Below are positions 18,371 to 26,747 of a stretch of DNA of 64,000 bases, one piece after another. Below the pieces are notes generated by a model that saw only the letters and a program-made list of their open reading frames with translations, was not told the DNA's origin and made no database searches. The translations under genes were made by a program, and so were the position numbers. Within the stretch, counting starts at the first letter, position 1. Every line of letters begins with the position of its first letter. The DNA lies in assembly GCF_001660815.1 (NCBI RefSeq), contig NZ_LYMI01000018.1:1-64000 (forward strand), given 5' to 3'. This stretch comes from Xanthomonas nasturtii. Its GTDB lineage: Bacteria > Pseudomonadota > Gammaproteobacteria > Xanthomonadales > Xanthomonadaceae.

Positions 18371-20962
18371 TCCCGATTCCCGGCTCTCGAGAAAATCCTG
18401 CGCAAACCGCTGCAGCACACCACCGGCCTCGTAAATCGATACTTCTTCTGCAGTATCCAGCCGGCACGTGACCGGCACCTGCAGCTGCTCGCCATCGCCC
18501 CGGTGGATCGACAGCGTCAGCGTGGCGCCGGGCGTGCGCTCACCCACCACATCGAAGGTTTCGCTGCCATCGATACCCAGGGTCTTGCGATCGGTGCCCG
18601 GCTTGAACTCCAGCGGCAACACGCCCATGCCGATCAGGTTGGTGCGGTGGATCCGTTCGAAGCCTTCGGCCACGATCGCTTCCACACCGGCCAGCCGCAC
18701 ACCCTTGGCCGCCCAGTCGCGCGAGGAACCCTGCCCGTAATCGGCGCCGGCAATGATGATCAACGGCTGCTTGCGGGTCATATAGGTTTCGATCGCCTCC
18801 CACATGCGCAGCACCTGGCCTTCCGGTTCCAGGCGCGCCAGCGAGCCGGCCTTGACCTGCCCATCGACCACCGCCATTTCGTTGATCAATTTAGGGTTGG
18901 CAAAAGTAGCGCGCTGCGCGGTGAGGTGGTCGCCGCGATGGGTGGCGTAGGAATTGAAGTCTTCCTCCGGCACGCCCATCTGCGCCAGATATTCGCCTGC
19001 CGCGCTGCCGGCCATGATTGCGTTCGACGGCGACAGATGGTCGGTGGTGATGTTGTCGCCCAGCACCGCCAACGGGCGCATGCCGCGCAACGTACGGGTG
19101 CCGGCCAATGCACCTTCCCAATACGGTGGGCGGCGAATGTACGTGCTGGTCGGCCGCCAGTCGTACAGCGGGTTCACGCTGATGCCCTGCCCCACGCTGC
19201 GCTTGAACATCGGGTCGTACACGCTGCGGAAGTGCTCCGGCTTGACGCTGCGCGCCACCACTGCGTCGATCTCCGCATCGCTCGGCCACAGATCCTTGAG
19301 CGTGACCGCCACGCCATCGGCATCGATGCCCAGCACGTCCTTCTCGATATCGAAGCGCACGGTTCCGGCGATTGCATAAGCGACCACCAACGGCGGCGAG
19401 GCAAGAAATGCCTGCTTGGCATACGGATGGATGCGCCCATCGAAATTGCGGTTGCCCGACAACACGGCCGTGGCATACAGATCGCGGTCGATGATCTCCT
19501 GCTGGATGGTCGGGTCCAGCGCACCGCTCATGCCATTGCAGGTGGTGCAGGCGAACGCCACGATGCCGAAGCCCAGCTGTTCCAGTTCGCTCAATAAACC
19601 GGCTTCTTCCAGGTACAGCTGCACTGCCTTGGAGCCCGGCGCCAGCGAACTTTTCACCCATGGTTTGCGGGTCAGTCCACGCGCGTTGGCATTGCGCGCC
19701 AGCAAGCCGGCGGCGATGACATTGCGCGGGTTGGAGGTATTGGTGCACGAGGTGATCGCCGCGATGATGACCGCGCCATCGGGCATCTGGCCTGGCACGT
19801 CTTCCCACGTACCGGCAATGCCGCGCGCAGCCAGCTCGCTGGTCGCCACGCGCTTGTGCGGGTTGGAGGGCCCGGCCATGTTGCGCACCACGCTGGACAG
19901 ATCGAACTGCAGCACACGCTCGTACTGCGCGGTGGCCAGATCGTCGGCCCACAGCCCGGTATGGCGTGCATAGGTCTCCACCAATGCCACCTGCGCGTCG
20001 TCGCGACCGGTGAGCCGCAGGTAATCGATGGTCTGCTGGTCGATGTAGAACATCGCCGCAGTCGCGCCAAATTCCGGCGTCATGTTGGAAATGGTCGCGC
20101 GGTCGCCGATGGTCAGCGCACTGGCACCTGCACCATAGAATTCAAGATAGGCGCCCACCACGCGTTGCTGGCGCAGGAATTCGGTCAATGCCAGCACGAT
20201 GTCGGTGGCGGTGATGCCGGGCGCCGGCCGGCCAGTCAATTCCACCCCGATGATGTCCGGCAAGCGCATCCACGAGGCGCGCCCCAGCATCACGTTCTCC
20301 GCTTCCAGGCCACCCACGCCCACCGCGATGACGCCCAGCGCATCCACATGCGGGGTGTGGCTGTCGGTGCCCACGCAGGTGTCCGGAAACGCCACACCGT
20401 CCAGCGTATAGATCACCGGCGACATCTTCTCCAGATTGATCTGATGCATGATCCCGTTGCCCGGCGGAATCACTTCCATATTCTCGAACGCACGCTTGGT
20501 CCACTCGATGAAATGGAAGCGATCGGCGTTGCGGCGGTCTTCCACGCTGCGGTTCTTGGCAAAGGCCTGCTTGTCGAAGCCGGCGTATTCCACCGCCAGC
20601 GAGTGATCGACGATCAGCTGCACCGGCACCACCGGATTCACCTGCGCCGGGTCGCCGCCCTGCTCGGCAATCGCATCACGCAAGCCGGCAAGATCCACCA
20701 ACGCCGTCTGCCCAAGGATGTCGTGGCAGACCACGCGCGCCGGAAACCACGGAAAATCCAGCTCGCGCTTGCGCTCGATCAACTGGCGCAGATACGCCTC
20801 CAGCATCTGTGGCTCGGCCCGCCGCACCAGGTTTTCCGCATGCACGCGTGCGGTGTACGGCAAGGTCGCGTACGCGCCGGGCTGCAGCGCATCGACCGCG
20901 GCGCGCGCATCGAAGTAATCCAACGAGGTGCCCGGCAAGGGCTTGCGGTACTGGCTGTTCAT
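18356..20962 (-). CDS. acnD: Fe/S-dependent 2-methylisocitrate dehydratase AcnD
   Basis: AcnD, about 868 residues, is an aconitase-family enzyme that dehydrates 2-methylcitrate to 2-methylaconitate. Iron-sulfur cluster cysteines are seen in ITSCTNTSNP and ACTTCNGMSG. Substrate and active-site stretches include GTDSHTPHVDALG, GADYGQGSSRDWAAKG and ERIHRTNLIGMGVLPLEF. I use ATG 20962 (MNSQYRKPLPG); ATG 20974 is in frame and possible, and neither has a strong ribosome site. The last about ten residues (ESRESGIEIR) are encoded by an intergenic-type repeat, so the natural C-terminus may have been altered. It works directly with PrpF, and both lie downstream of prpB-prpC. Confidence 0.94.
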   Translation of the reverse strand: MNSQYRKPLPGTSLDYFDARAAVDALQPGAYATLPYTARVHAENLVRRAEPQMLEAYLRQLIERKRELDFPWFPARVVCHDILGQTALVDLAGLRDAIAEQGGDPAQVNPVVPVQLIVDHSLAVEYAGFDKQAFAKNRSVEDRRNADRFHFIEWTKRAFENMEVIPPGNGIMHQINLEKMSPVIYTLDGVAFPDTCVGTDSHTPHVDALGVIAVGVGGLEAENVMLGRASWMRLPDIIGVELTGRPAPGITATDIVLALTEFLRQQRVVGAYLEFYGAGASALTIGDRATISNMTPEFGATAAMFYIDQQTIDYLRLTGRDDAQVALVETYARHTGLWADDLATAQYERVLQFDLSSVVRNMAGPSNPHKRVATSELAARGIAGTWEDVPGQMPDGAVIIAAITSCTNTSNPRNVIAAGLLARNANARGLTRKPWVKSSLAPGSKAVQLYLEEAGLLSELEQLGFGIVAFACTTCNGMSGALDPTIQQEIIDRDLYATAVLSGNRNFDGRIHPYAKQAFLASPPLVVAYAIAGTVRFDIEKDVLGIDADGVAVTLKDLWPSDAEIDAVVARSVKPEHFRSVYDPMFKRSVGQGISVNPLYDWRPTSTYIRRPPYWEGALAGTRTLRGMRPLAVLGDNITTDHLSPSNAIMAGSAAGEYLAQMGVPEEDFNSYATHRGDHLTAQRATFANPKLINEMAVVDGQVKAGSLARLEPEGQVLRMWEAIETYMTRKQPLIIIAGADYGQGSSRDWAAKGVRLAGVEAIVAEGFERIHRTNLIGMGVLPLEFKPGTDRKTLGIDGSETFDVVGERTPGATLTLSIHRGDGEQLQVPVTCRLDTAEEVSIYEAGGVLQRFAQDFLESRESGIEIR

Positions 20963-21000
20963 GGCTGGCGACATCACGAGGCGGGCGGGGGCTTTGGAGC

Positions 21001-21049
21001 GGGAATCGGGAATCGGGAATCGGGAATCGGGAATCGGGAATCGGGAATC
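21001..21049 (+). repeat. Heptanucleotide tandem repeat, seven copies of GGGAATC
   Basis: Seven exact head-to-tail copies of GGGAATC occupy 49 bases between the acnD start and the prpC stop. A 7-bp unit is not a multiple of three and is prone to copy-number change by slippage. It is located in the leader of acnD within the prp operon, about 40 bases before the acnD start, so length changes could affect acnD translation or mRNA structure. Confidence 0.95.
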
Positions 21050-21166
21050 GAAGTCAGCGTTTCATAGGCCTGCAGACTTTGCCGCGGCTGATCGCACTCG
21101 CAAGGCGCAATCGCCTTCATTGAAGAAGGCGACCAAGGCGGGCAAGTCAACGCCTACACGGCATCC

Positions 21167-22321
21167 TCAGCTGCGCTGATCCAGCGGCACAAACACCTGA
21201 TCTTCCGGCCCGGTGTAATTGGCCGAAGGGCGAATGATCTTGCCGTCGACACGCTGCTCGATGATGTGCGCGCTCCAGCCGGCCGTGCGTGCCAGCACGA
21301 ACAGCGGGGTGAACATCGCCGTCGGCACGCCCATCATGTGGTAGCTCACCGCACTGAACCAGTCCAGGTTCGGGAACATCTTCTTGATGTCCCACATCAC
21401 GCTTTCCAGGCGCTCGGCGATGTCGTACATCTTGCGGCTGCCCTGTTCGTCAGAGAGTTCGCGCGCCACGTCCTTGATCACCTTGTTGCGCGGGTCGGAC
21501 ACCGTGTACACCGGATGCCCGAAGCCGATCACCACTTCCTTGCGCTCCACACGCGCTTTGATATCGGCTTCTGCTTCGTCCGGGGTGTCGTAGCGCTTCT
21601 GCACTTCGAAGGCCACTTCGTTGGCGCCCCCATGTTTGGGCCCGCGCAACGCGCCGATACCACCGGCAATGGCGCTGTACATATCGCTGCCGGTCCCGGC
21701 GATCACGCGGCTCGCAAACGTGGACGCATTGAACTCGTGCTCGGCATACAGGATCAGGCTGGTGTGCATCGCGCGCACCCACGAGTCTTTCGGCGCAAAG
21801 CCATGCAGCAGATGCAGGAAGTGACCACCAATCGAATCGTCGTCGGTCTCCACTTCGATGCGCTTGCCGTTGTGGCTGTAGTGGTACCAATACAGCAGCA
21901 TCGAGCCCAGCGAGGCCATCAGCTTGTCGGCGATGTCACGCGCGCCAGGATGGTTGTGGTCGTCCTTTTCCGGCTGCAGGCAGCCCAGCACCGAGACGCC
22001 GGTGCGCATCACATCCATCGGATGCGCCGATGGCGGCAATTGTTCCAGCGCGGTTTTCACCGCCGCCGGCACACCGCGCAGCGAGCGCAGCTTGGCCTTG
22101 TAACCGCGCAATTCGCCGCTATTGGGCAGCTTGCCATGCACCAGCAGGTACGCAATTTCTTCGAACTCGCTGCTGGTGGCCAGATCGAGAATGTCGTAGC
22201 CGCGGTAATGCAGATCGTTGCCACTGCGCCCCACCGTGCACAGGGCCGTGTTGCCGGCGGCAGTGCCGGACAAGGCAACGGATTTTTTCGGCTTGAAACC
22301 AGGGTTGACGGTGTCGTTCAT
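21167..22321 (-). CDS. prpC: 2-methylcitrate synthase PrpC
   Basis: A citrate-synthase-family enzyme of 384 residues that condenses propionyl-CoA with oxaloacetate to 2-methylcitrate. The catalytic triad is visible: His230 (GPKHGGANE), His269 (GFGHPVY) and Asp320 (FPNLDWFSA). The start ATG 22321 gives [19 protein letters not shown], the expected N-terminus of PrpC rather than of the longer housekeeping GltA. It lies 75 bases downstream of prpB on the same strand and should share the sigma-54 promoter in front of prpB. Confidence 0.95.
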   Translation of the reverse strand: MNDTVNPGFKPKKSVALSGTAAGNTALCTVGRSGNDLHYRGYDILDLATSSEFEEIAYLLVHGKLPNSGELRGYKAKLRSLRGVPAAVKTALEQLPPSAHPMDVMRTGVSVLGCLQPEKDDHNHPGARDIADKLMASLGSMLLYWYHYSHNGKRIEVETDDDSIGGHFLHLLHGFAPKDSWVRAMHTSLILYAEHEFNASTFASRVIAGTGSDMYSAIAGGIGALRGPKHGGANEVAFEVQKRYDTPDEAEADIKARVERKEVVIGFGHPVYTVSDPRNKVIKDVARELSDEQGSRKMYDIAERLESVMWDIKKMFPNLDWFSAVSYHMMGVPTAMFTPLFVLARTAGWSAHIIEQRVDGKIIRPSANYTGPEDQVFVPLDQRS

Positions 22322-22396
22322 GCAATGAGCTCCCAAACTATGGCGTGTCGCGTTGTGACTGACGAGGTGGCAACGAAGGCGATCGGCAGAGCGCGA

Positions 22397-23293
22397 TCAT
22401 GCGCCTTTGCGTGCAAACAACGCATCCAGGCGCTGCTCGTAACTGTGGTACCCGATGCGTTCGTACAGCTCTTCGCGCGTCTGCATGCTGTCAAGCACCG
22501 CTTGCTGATGACCATCGCGCCGGATCGCCGTGTAAACCGCTTCGGCCGCCTTGTTGGCGGCGCGGAACGCCGACAACGGAAACAACTGGATCGCCACACC
22601 GGCTTGCGCCAGCTGGTCGCGCGTAAACAGCGGGGTCTTGCCGAATTCGGTGATGTTGGCCAATACCGGCACCTGCACCGCGTCGACAAAGCGCTGATAG
22701 GTCTCCAGGTCGTATGCCGCCTCGGCGAAGATGCCGTCGGCACCTGCTTCCACGCAGGCGATGGCGCGCTCGATCGCCGCGTCCACGCCTTCCATCTGGA
22801 TCGCGTCGGTGCGCGCAATCAGGAAGAACGCCGCATCGGTCTTGGCATCGGCCGCCGCCTTGACCCGGTCCACCATCTCACCCTGGCTCACGATCTCCTT
22901 GCCCGGCCGGTGGCCGCAGCGCTTGGCGCCCACCTGGTCTTCGATATGGCAACCGGCCGCGCCGGCCTTGATCAGCGATTTGATAGTGCGTTCGATGTTG
23001 AACGCGCTCGGGCCGAAGCCGGTGTCCACGTCCACCAGCAGCGGCAGCGCACACACGTCGGTGATGCGGCGCACGTCGATCAGCACATCTTCCAGCGTGT
23101 TGATGCCCAGGTCCGGCAGGCCCAGCGACCCGGCCGCCACGCCACCACCAGACAGGTAGATCGCCTGATAGCCGGCGCGTTGGGCCAGCAACGCATGGTT
23201 GGCGTTGATCGCGCCAATCACCTGCAGCGGCGATTCGGCAGCCAGCGCAGCCCGGAAACGTGCTCCGGCGGAAGAGGTGGATGTGGGCGGCAT
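22397..23293 (-). CDS. prpB: 2-methylisocitrate lyase PrpB
   Basis: PrpB, 298 residues, splits 2-methylisocitrate into pyruvate and succinate, the last step of the cycle. It belongs to the isocitrate lyase/PEP mutase superfamily. The signature KRCGH (residues 124-128, with the catalytic Cys at 126), the metal-binding stretch VDVDTGFG and HIEDQ are present. The ATG at 23293 has AAGGAA in front of it. It is the first gene of the cluster and is preceded by a clear -24/-12 promoter. Confidence 0.96.
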   Translation of the reverse strand: MPPTSTSSAGARFRAALAAESPLQVIGAINANHALLAQRAGYQAIYLSGGGVAAGSLGLPDLGINTLEDVLIDVRRITDVCALPLLVDVDTGFGPSAFNIERTIKSLIKAGAAGCHIEDQVGAKRCGHRPGKEIVSQGEMVDRVKAAADAKTDAAFFLIARTDAIQMEGVDAAIERAIACVEAGADGIFAEAAYDLETYQRFVDAVQVPVLANITEFGKTPLFTRDQLAQAGVAIQLFPLSAFRAANKAAEAVYTAIRRDGHQQAVLDSMQTREELYERIGYHSYEQRLDALFARKGA

Positions 23294-23326
23294 GGCGGTT
23301 CCTTGAGTGGGTACAGTGGCTTAGGC

Positions 23327-23341
23327 GCAAACATCGTGCCA
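23327..23341 (-). promoter_or_regulatory. Sigma-54 (-24/-12) promoter of the prpB operon
   Basis: On the minus strand the sequence TGGCAC-GATGT-TTGC matches the RpoN consensus (TGGCAC, five bases, TTGC) exactly. It ends about 33 bases before the prpB start codon. This fits the divergent regulator PrpR, which is a sigma-54 activator with an intact GAFTGA loop. Confidence 0.9.
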
Positions 23342-23401
23342 AGCGCAAGCCGTTGATTCTTAAGCGCACCGCTCCACCAGATGTTGCAATCATGCATCGC
23401 T

Positions 23402-23418
23402 TGTTTCAGCATGAAACA
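23402..23418. promoter_or_regulatory. Palindromic operator, probable PrpR binding site
   Basis: TGTTTCA-GCA-TGAAACA is a perfect 7-3-7 inverted repeat. Its centre lies about 70 bases upstream of the -24 element of the prpB promoter and about 30 bases before the prpR start codon. That position suits an upstream activator site for PrpR, which could also autoregulate. A weaker related half-site (TGTTGCA) lies near 23382. Binding by PrpR is inference. Confidence 0.7.
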
Positions 23419-23438
23419 TCTCGTAACGCGGCGATCCT

Positions 23439-25046
23439 GTGCAAAGCCATCTGCCTGCCGAGTCCACAGACACCTCCCTGCCCGTCATCTGGACCGTCAG
23501 CGTCTCGCGCCTGACCGGGTTGCTGGCCGATGTCATTCCCGAGTTCGACCAGCGCGCGCGCATCGAGCAGATCAACCTCGGCTTTGCCGAAGCGGTAGAG
23601 GTCATCGGCCAGCGCTTGCGCCGCGAACGCTGCGACGCACTGGTGGCCGGCGGTTCGAATGCCGCGTACCTGCGCAGCCGGCTTGCATTGCCCTTGGCGC
23701 CGATCCAGGCCACCGGGTTCGATCTGATGGAAGCACTGGCGCGCGCGCGCCGCATCGCGCCACGTATCGGCGTGGTCACCCATGCCAGCGATGTGCCGTC
23801 GTTTCGTGCCTTCCAGCAGAGCTTCGAGCTGGACATCGAACATCGCCGCTTCGTCACCGCCGAAGACGCGCGCGACTGCATTGCCGACCTGCGCGCCAGC
23901 GGCATCCAGGTCATCGTCGGCACCGGCATGGCGATCGATTTCGCCGAACAGGCCGGGCTGCCCGGCGTGCTGCTGTATTCGGCCGATTCGGTGCGCCATG
24001 CGCTGGAACAGGCCATCACCTTGGGCATCGCACCAGGCACCGACCGCGTTGCCGGCCGCACTGCCACGCGACGCGCACGCCGGACCGACGCCCTGCTCGG
24101 CGAAGACAGCGCGCTGCTGCAGGTGCGCACATTGGTGCAGCTGTATGCCCCACATGCCGGCACCGTGTTGATCAGCGGCGAGACCGGCACCGGCAAGGAA
24201 CTGGTGGCGCGGCAACTGCATGCCGGCAGTCGCCGCCGCGGCCGCTTCGTGGCGATCAATTGCGGCGCCATCAGCGAGTCGTTGCTGGAAGCGGAACTGT
24301 TCGGCTACAGCGATGGCGCCTTCACCGGCGCACGCCGCGGCGGCCACACCGGCCTGATCGAAGCCGCGCAGGACGGCACGCTCTTTCTCGACGAAATCGG
24401 CGAGCTGCCGATGCCGCTACAGACACGGCTGCTGCGCGTGCTGGAAGAGCGCGAAGTGCTGCGCGTCGGCGCAACCGTGCCCGTCGCAGTCGACGTGCGC
24501 GTGGTCGCCGCCAGCCTGCAAGAGGTGCAGCAGCTGGTCGAACAAGGCCGCTTCCGCCGCGATCTGTTCTATCGCCTTGCCGCGTTGCGCATCGCACTGC
24601 CGCCGCTGCGCGATCGCCGCAACGACATCGCGTTGCTGCTTACGCATTACTTCCAGCAACTCGGCAACATCGCCTCGCCGCTGTCGCCTACCGCGTTGCA
24701 ACGGCTGCAACAACACACCTGGCCCGGCAACGTGCGCGAGCTACGCAATCTGGTCGAACGCCTGTGCATTCACTGGAAAGCCCAACCGCACGACAGCCTG
24801 AGCCTGGAACAACTCGAACGCTGGGCACCGGAACTGTTCGATACGCATCTGCGCAACCGCGACGCCCCACTTGAGCACTCCAACCTGGCAACCTCCCGCC
24901 TGCAGCTCACCGCCGCCGCAGTCCGCGCCGCACTCGATCGCGCCAACGGCAACCGCGCGCTTGCCGCGCAGGCACTCGGCGTTTCACGTACGACGCTGTG
25001 GCGCTGGATGCAGGCGCAGGCGCAGGCGGCAGCATCGCGCGCGTAA
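23439..25046 (+). CDS. prpR: Propionate catabolism sigma-54-dependent activator PrpR
   Basis: A 535-residue enhancer-binding protein. Residues about 15-200 form the PrpR_N sensor domain, thought to bind 2-methylcitrate. The AAA+ domain has Walker A GETGTGKE (247-254), the sigma-54 contact loop GAFTGA (293-298) and Walker B GTLFLDE (about 313-319). A Fis-type HTH lies at the C-terminus (ALAAQALGVSRTTLWRWMQ). Translation appears to start at GTG 23439, since no ATG occurs until about codon 97. It is divergent from prpBC-acnD-prpF and presumably activates that operon at the -24/-12 promoter. Confidence 0.94.
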   Translation: MQSHLPAESTDTSLPVIWTVSVSRLTGLLADVIPEFDQRARIEQINLGFAEAVEVIGQRLRRERCDALVAGGSNAAYLRSRLALPLAPIQATGFDLMEALARARRIAPRIGVVTHASDVPSFRAFQQSFELDIEHRRFVTAEDARDCIADLRASGIQVIVGTGMAIDFAEQAGLPGVLLYSADSVRHALEQAITLGIAPGTDRVAGRTATRRARRTDALLGEDSALLQVRTLVQLYAPHAGTVLISGETGTGKELVARQLHAGSRRRGRFVAINCGAISESLLEAELFGYSDGAFTGARRGGHTGLIEAAQDGTLFLDEIGELPMPLQTRLLRVLEEREVLRVGATVPVAVDVRVVAASLQEVQQLVEQGRFRRDLFYRLAALRIALPPLRDRRNDIALLLTHYFQQLGNIASPLSPTALQRLQQHTWPGNVRELRNLVERLCIHWKAQPHDSLSLEQLERWAPELFDTHLRNRDAPLEHSNLATSRLQLTAAAVRAALDRANGNRALAAQALGVSRTTLWRWMQAQAQAAASRA

Positions 25047-25281
25047 GACACAGGCGCGTACTTCCATGACCCATCGAACTACGCGCACGCTTGGGCTTCC
25101 CCGCCCAGGCTGCAGACAAACACGCGGCATTGCGCGGGTAAACCCGCAGACGCGCGGTCCGCAATCGCAACGCCGCGCTGTGCACTCGAGGCGACATATT
25201 CCGATTGCCTGGCGAAGCCATCATGTCGCCAGGGCAGCGTCGCTCACTCCAGCGCACGCCCACTGACCGAGCGCTTCGCGC

Positions 25282-25608
25282 TCACTTGACCCGCGTGTAC
25301 TCGGTGTCGCCCGCGCTCAGCTTGCCGGTCGCCTCGTCGATCGCATAGTTGACCGTGCCAACCCCGTTGGACACCTGCAGAATGCCCTTGGTCAGCAGCG
25401 CCGGATGATTCCGGGTCTTGACCCCGTTGCCGAACAGCTCCGGCCGGGTGTCGCGAATGATGAAACTCTCGCCATTGTGCTCGATGCTCAGCACGTTCTT
25501 TTCCGACTTCACATTGACCCACTTGCCCACGTACTGCTCGCCCACATCGCGGGCACAGCCACTCAGCAACACCATCGCAACCAGAGCACTTCCAAGCAGC
25601 GCCTTCAT
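25282..25608 (-). CDS. Small hypothetical lipoprotein
   Basis: About 108 residues starting at ATG 25608 (GAGG about nine bases upstream). The N-terminus MKALLGSALVAMVLLSGC has a clear lipobox (LSGC), so it should be lipidated at Cys18 and anchored in the membrane. The mature part is short and soluble, with GKWVNVKSEKNVLSIEHNGESFIIRDT resembling a small beta-barrel of the type in lipocalin-like lipoproteins. I do not recognise a specific family. It stands alone, convergent to prpR. Confidence 0.75.
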   Translation of the reverse strand: MKALLGSALVAMVLLSGCARDVGEQYVGKWVNVKSEKNVLSIEHNGESFIIRDTRPELFGNGVKTRNHPALLTKGILQVSNGVGTVNYAIDEATGKLSAGDTEYTRVK

Positions 25609-25796
25609 CGCCACACCTCTTCAACGCGGGGCCTCGCAGGATGGCAAGTCCTTGCTGAGCTCGCAACAAGCAGGCACGAGCGAGAGGCGCCTGGGCTGGG
25701 TGAAGTGTCTTCGGTTCGCTTCAAGTCGAGTACCAACCATTGAACGGGCGCGCCGATCTGGTGTACTGCCAAGCTTTCAAAACAGGAATGGCGACC

Positions 25797-26060
25797 ATGC
25801 AACCGACAGCGTTGTACCCCCGTCTTCAAGCGTTACAAGCAATTGCATCCCGCATCTACGGAACCCGTTGGCAACGCCCTATGGCACGAGCACTCTCGGT
25901 GCCACTCTCAACCTTGGCCGGATGGGTGCAGCACGAAACCGTGATGCCCGCCTCATACGTCAGCGTGTTAGTTCGACTTGGTCGACAGCATGCTCGGATA
26001 TGTCACGCACTATGTGACGCGATTGAAATGATTGAGCGCGAAAAGGACGCTTTACCTTGA
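25797..26060 (+). CDS. Small HTH-type DNA-binding protein (hypothetical)
   Basis: A predicted protein of 87 residues. AGGA lies about ten bases before ATG 25797, which favours this start over ATG 25788. The segment RWQRPMARALSVPLSTLAGWVQHETVMP looks like a helix-turn-helix of the kind found in small regulators that act on mobile or stress genes (compare the pattern RxLGVSxRTVQRW). The C-terminus is helical (ICHALCDAIEMIEREK). A bidirectional terminator follows. No target can be named; it lies next to a tRNA gene. Confidence 0.55.
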   Translation: MQPTALYPRLQALQAIASRIYGTRWQRPMARALSVPLSTLAGWVQHETVMPASYVSVLVRLGRQHARICHALCDAIEMIEREKDALP

Positions 26061-26092
26061 TCTGCCAATCGACAACGTCTGAAGATGACCCA

Positions 26093-26123
26093 CAAAAAAG
26101 CCGGCACGTGGCCGGCTCTTTTC
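26093..26123. terminator. Bidirectional Rho-independent terminator
   Basis: AAAAAAGCCGGC (loop ACGTG) GCCGGCTCTTTT. Arms are at about 26100-26105 and 26111-26117. There is a T-run on the plus side for the small HTH gene, and an A-run that acts as a T-run on the minus side for tRNA-Val. Confidence 0.85.
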
Positions 26124-26160
26124 TTCTCGCGCTGAAACCCTTGCTGCTACTGGATTTCAA

Positions 26161-26235
26161 TGGTGGGCGGTACAAGGTTCGAACTTGTGACCCTTGCCGT
26201 GTGAAGGCAATGCTCTACCGCTGAGCTAACCGCCC
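26161..26235 (-). tRNA. tRNA-Val (anticodon CAC)
   Basis: A 75-base cloverleaf with encoded CCA. The acceptor stem GGGCGGT pairs with ACCGCCC, the D arm has TAGCTCAGCGGTAGAGC, and the anticodon stem TTGCC/GGCAA closes the loop TTCACAC, giving anticodon CAC (valine, codon GUG). The T arm contains GTTCGAA. Confidence 0.97.
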
Positions 26236-26393
26236 GGTGACGCGAGCCGCACATTATAGGGCAGCTGCAGCAGTCGTCAACAGTTGTTTACCTGCGCCTG
26301 TTACGCAACGAATCCACACCCGTCTCGCTGGCGATCTGACACGGCGGCTCAGCCGTATGCCTCGCGCAAGATGGTGCCGTGGCACCAACTACG

Positions 26394-26747
26394 TCACATC
26401 GTATGCGTCGGCTTATCCGATGTGGTCAACCCCGCCAGCAGGGTCTCGATCTTGTTGCGCACCGCCTCGCCTTCCGGGCCATCGGGAAACTGCACGCCAA
26501 TGCCGGCGGCGCGGTTGCCCTGGGCACCGGCCGGGGTGGTCCAGATGACCTTGCCGGCCACCGGCAGGCGCTCGCTGGAGTCCGGCAGGGTCAGCAGCAG
26601 GAACACTTCGTCGCCCAGCATATAGCGCTTGGGCGTGGGCACGAAGATGCCGCCACCTTTCACGAACGGCATGTAGGCGCTGTAGAGCGCTGGCTTGTCT
26701 TTCAACGCCAGCGACAAAATGCCTTGGCGTGCATTCATTGCACTCAT
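26394..26747 (-). CDS. pilZ: PilZ-type protein (type IV pilus assembly, PilZ)
   Basis: A 117-residue protein with the PilZ fold (KGGGIFVPTPKRYMLGDEVFLLLTLPD, AGKVIWTTPA, GIGVQFPD) and the gene position of PilZ next to holB, as in Pseudomonas and Xanthomonas. It lacks the RxxxR and D/NxSxxG residues that bind cyclic di-GMP in canonical PilZ domains. It therefore belongs to the non-binding type that acts with PilB and FimX in type IV pilus assembly. The start overlaps the holB stop by four bases (ATGA), which indicates coupling. It is the last gene of the long operon that starts at yceD. Confidence 0.88.
   Translation of the reverse strand: MSAMNARQGILSLALKDKPALYSAYMPFVKGGGIFVPTPKRYMLGDEVFLLLTLPDSSERLPVAGKVIWTTPAGAQGNRAAGIGVQFPDGPEGEAVRNKIETLLAGLTTSDKPTHTM

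Noticed and set aside
21001-21049. Tandem GGGAATC units considered as a CRISPR array
   Set aside because: Units are only seven bases with no spacers, and no cas genes are in the window.
20962-22321. Housekeeping citrate synthase (gltA) for the gene at 21167
   Set aside because: Length (384 residues), N-terminus and position between prpB and acnD fit PrpC better.
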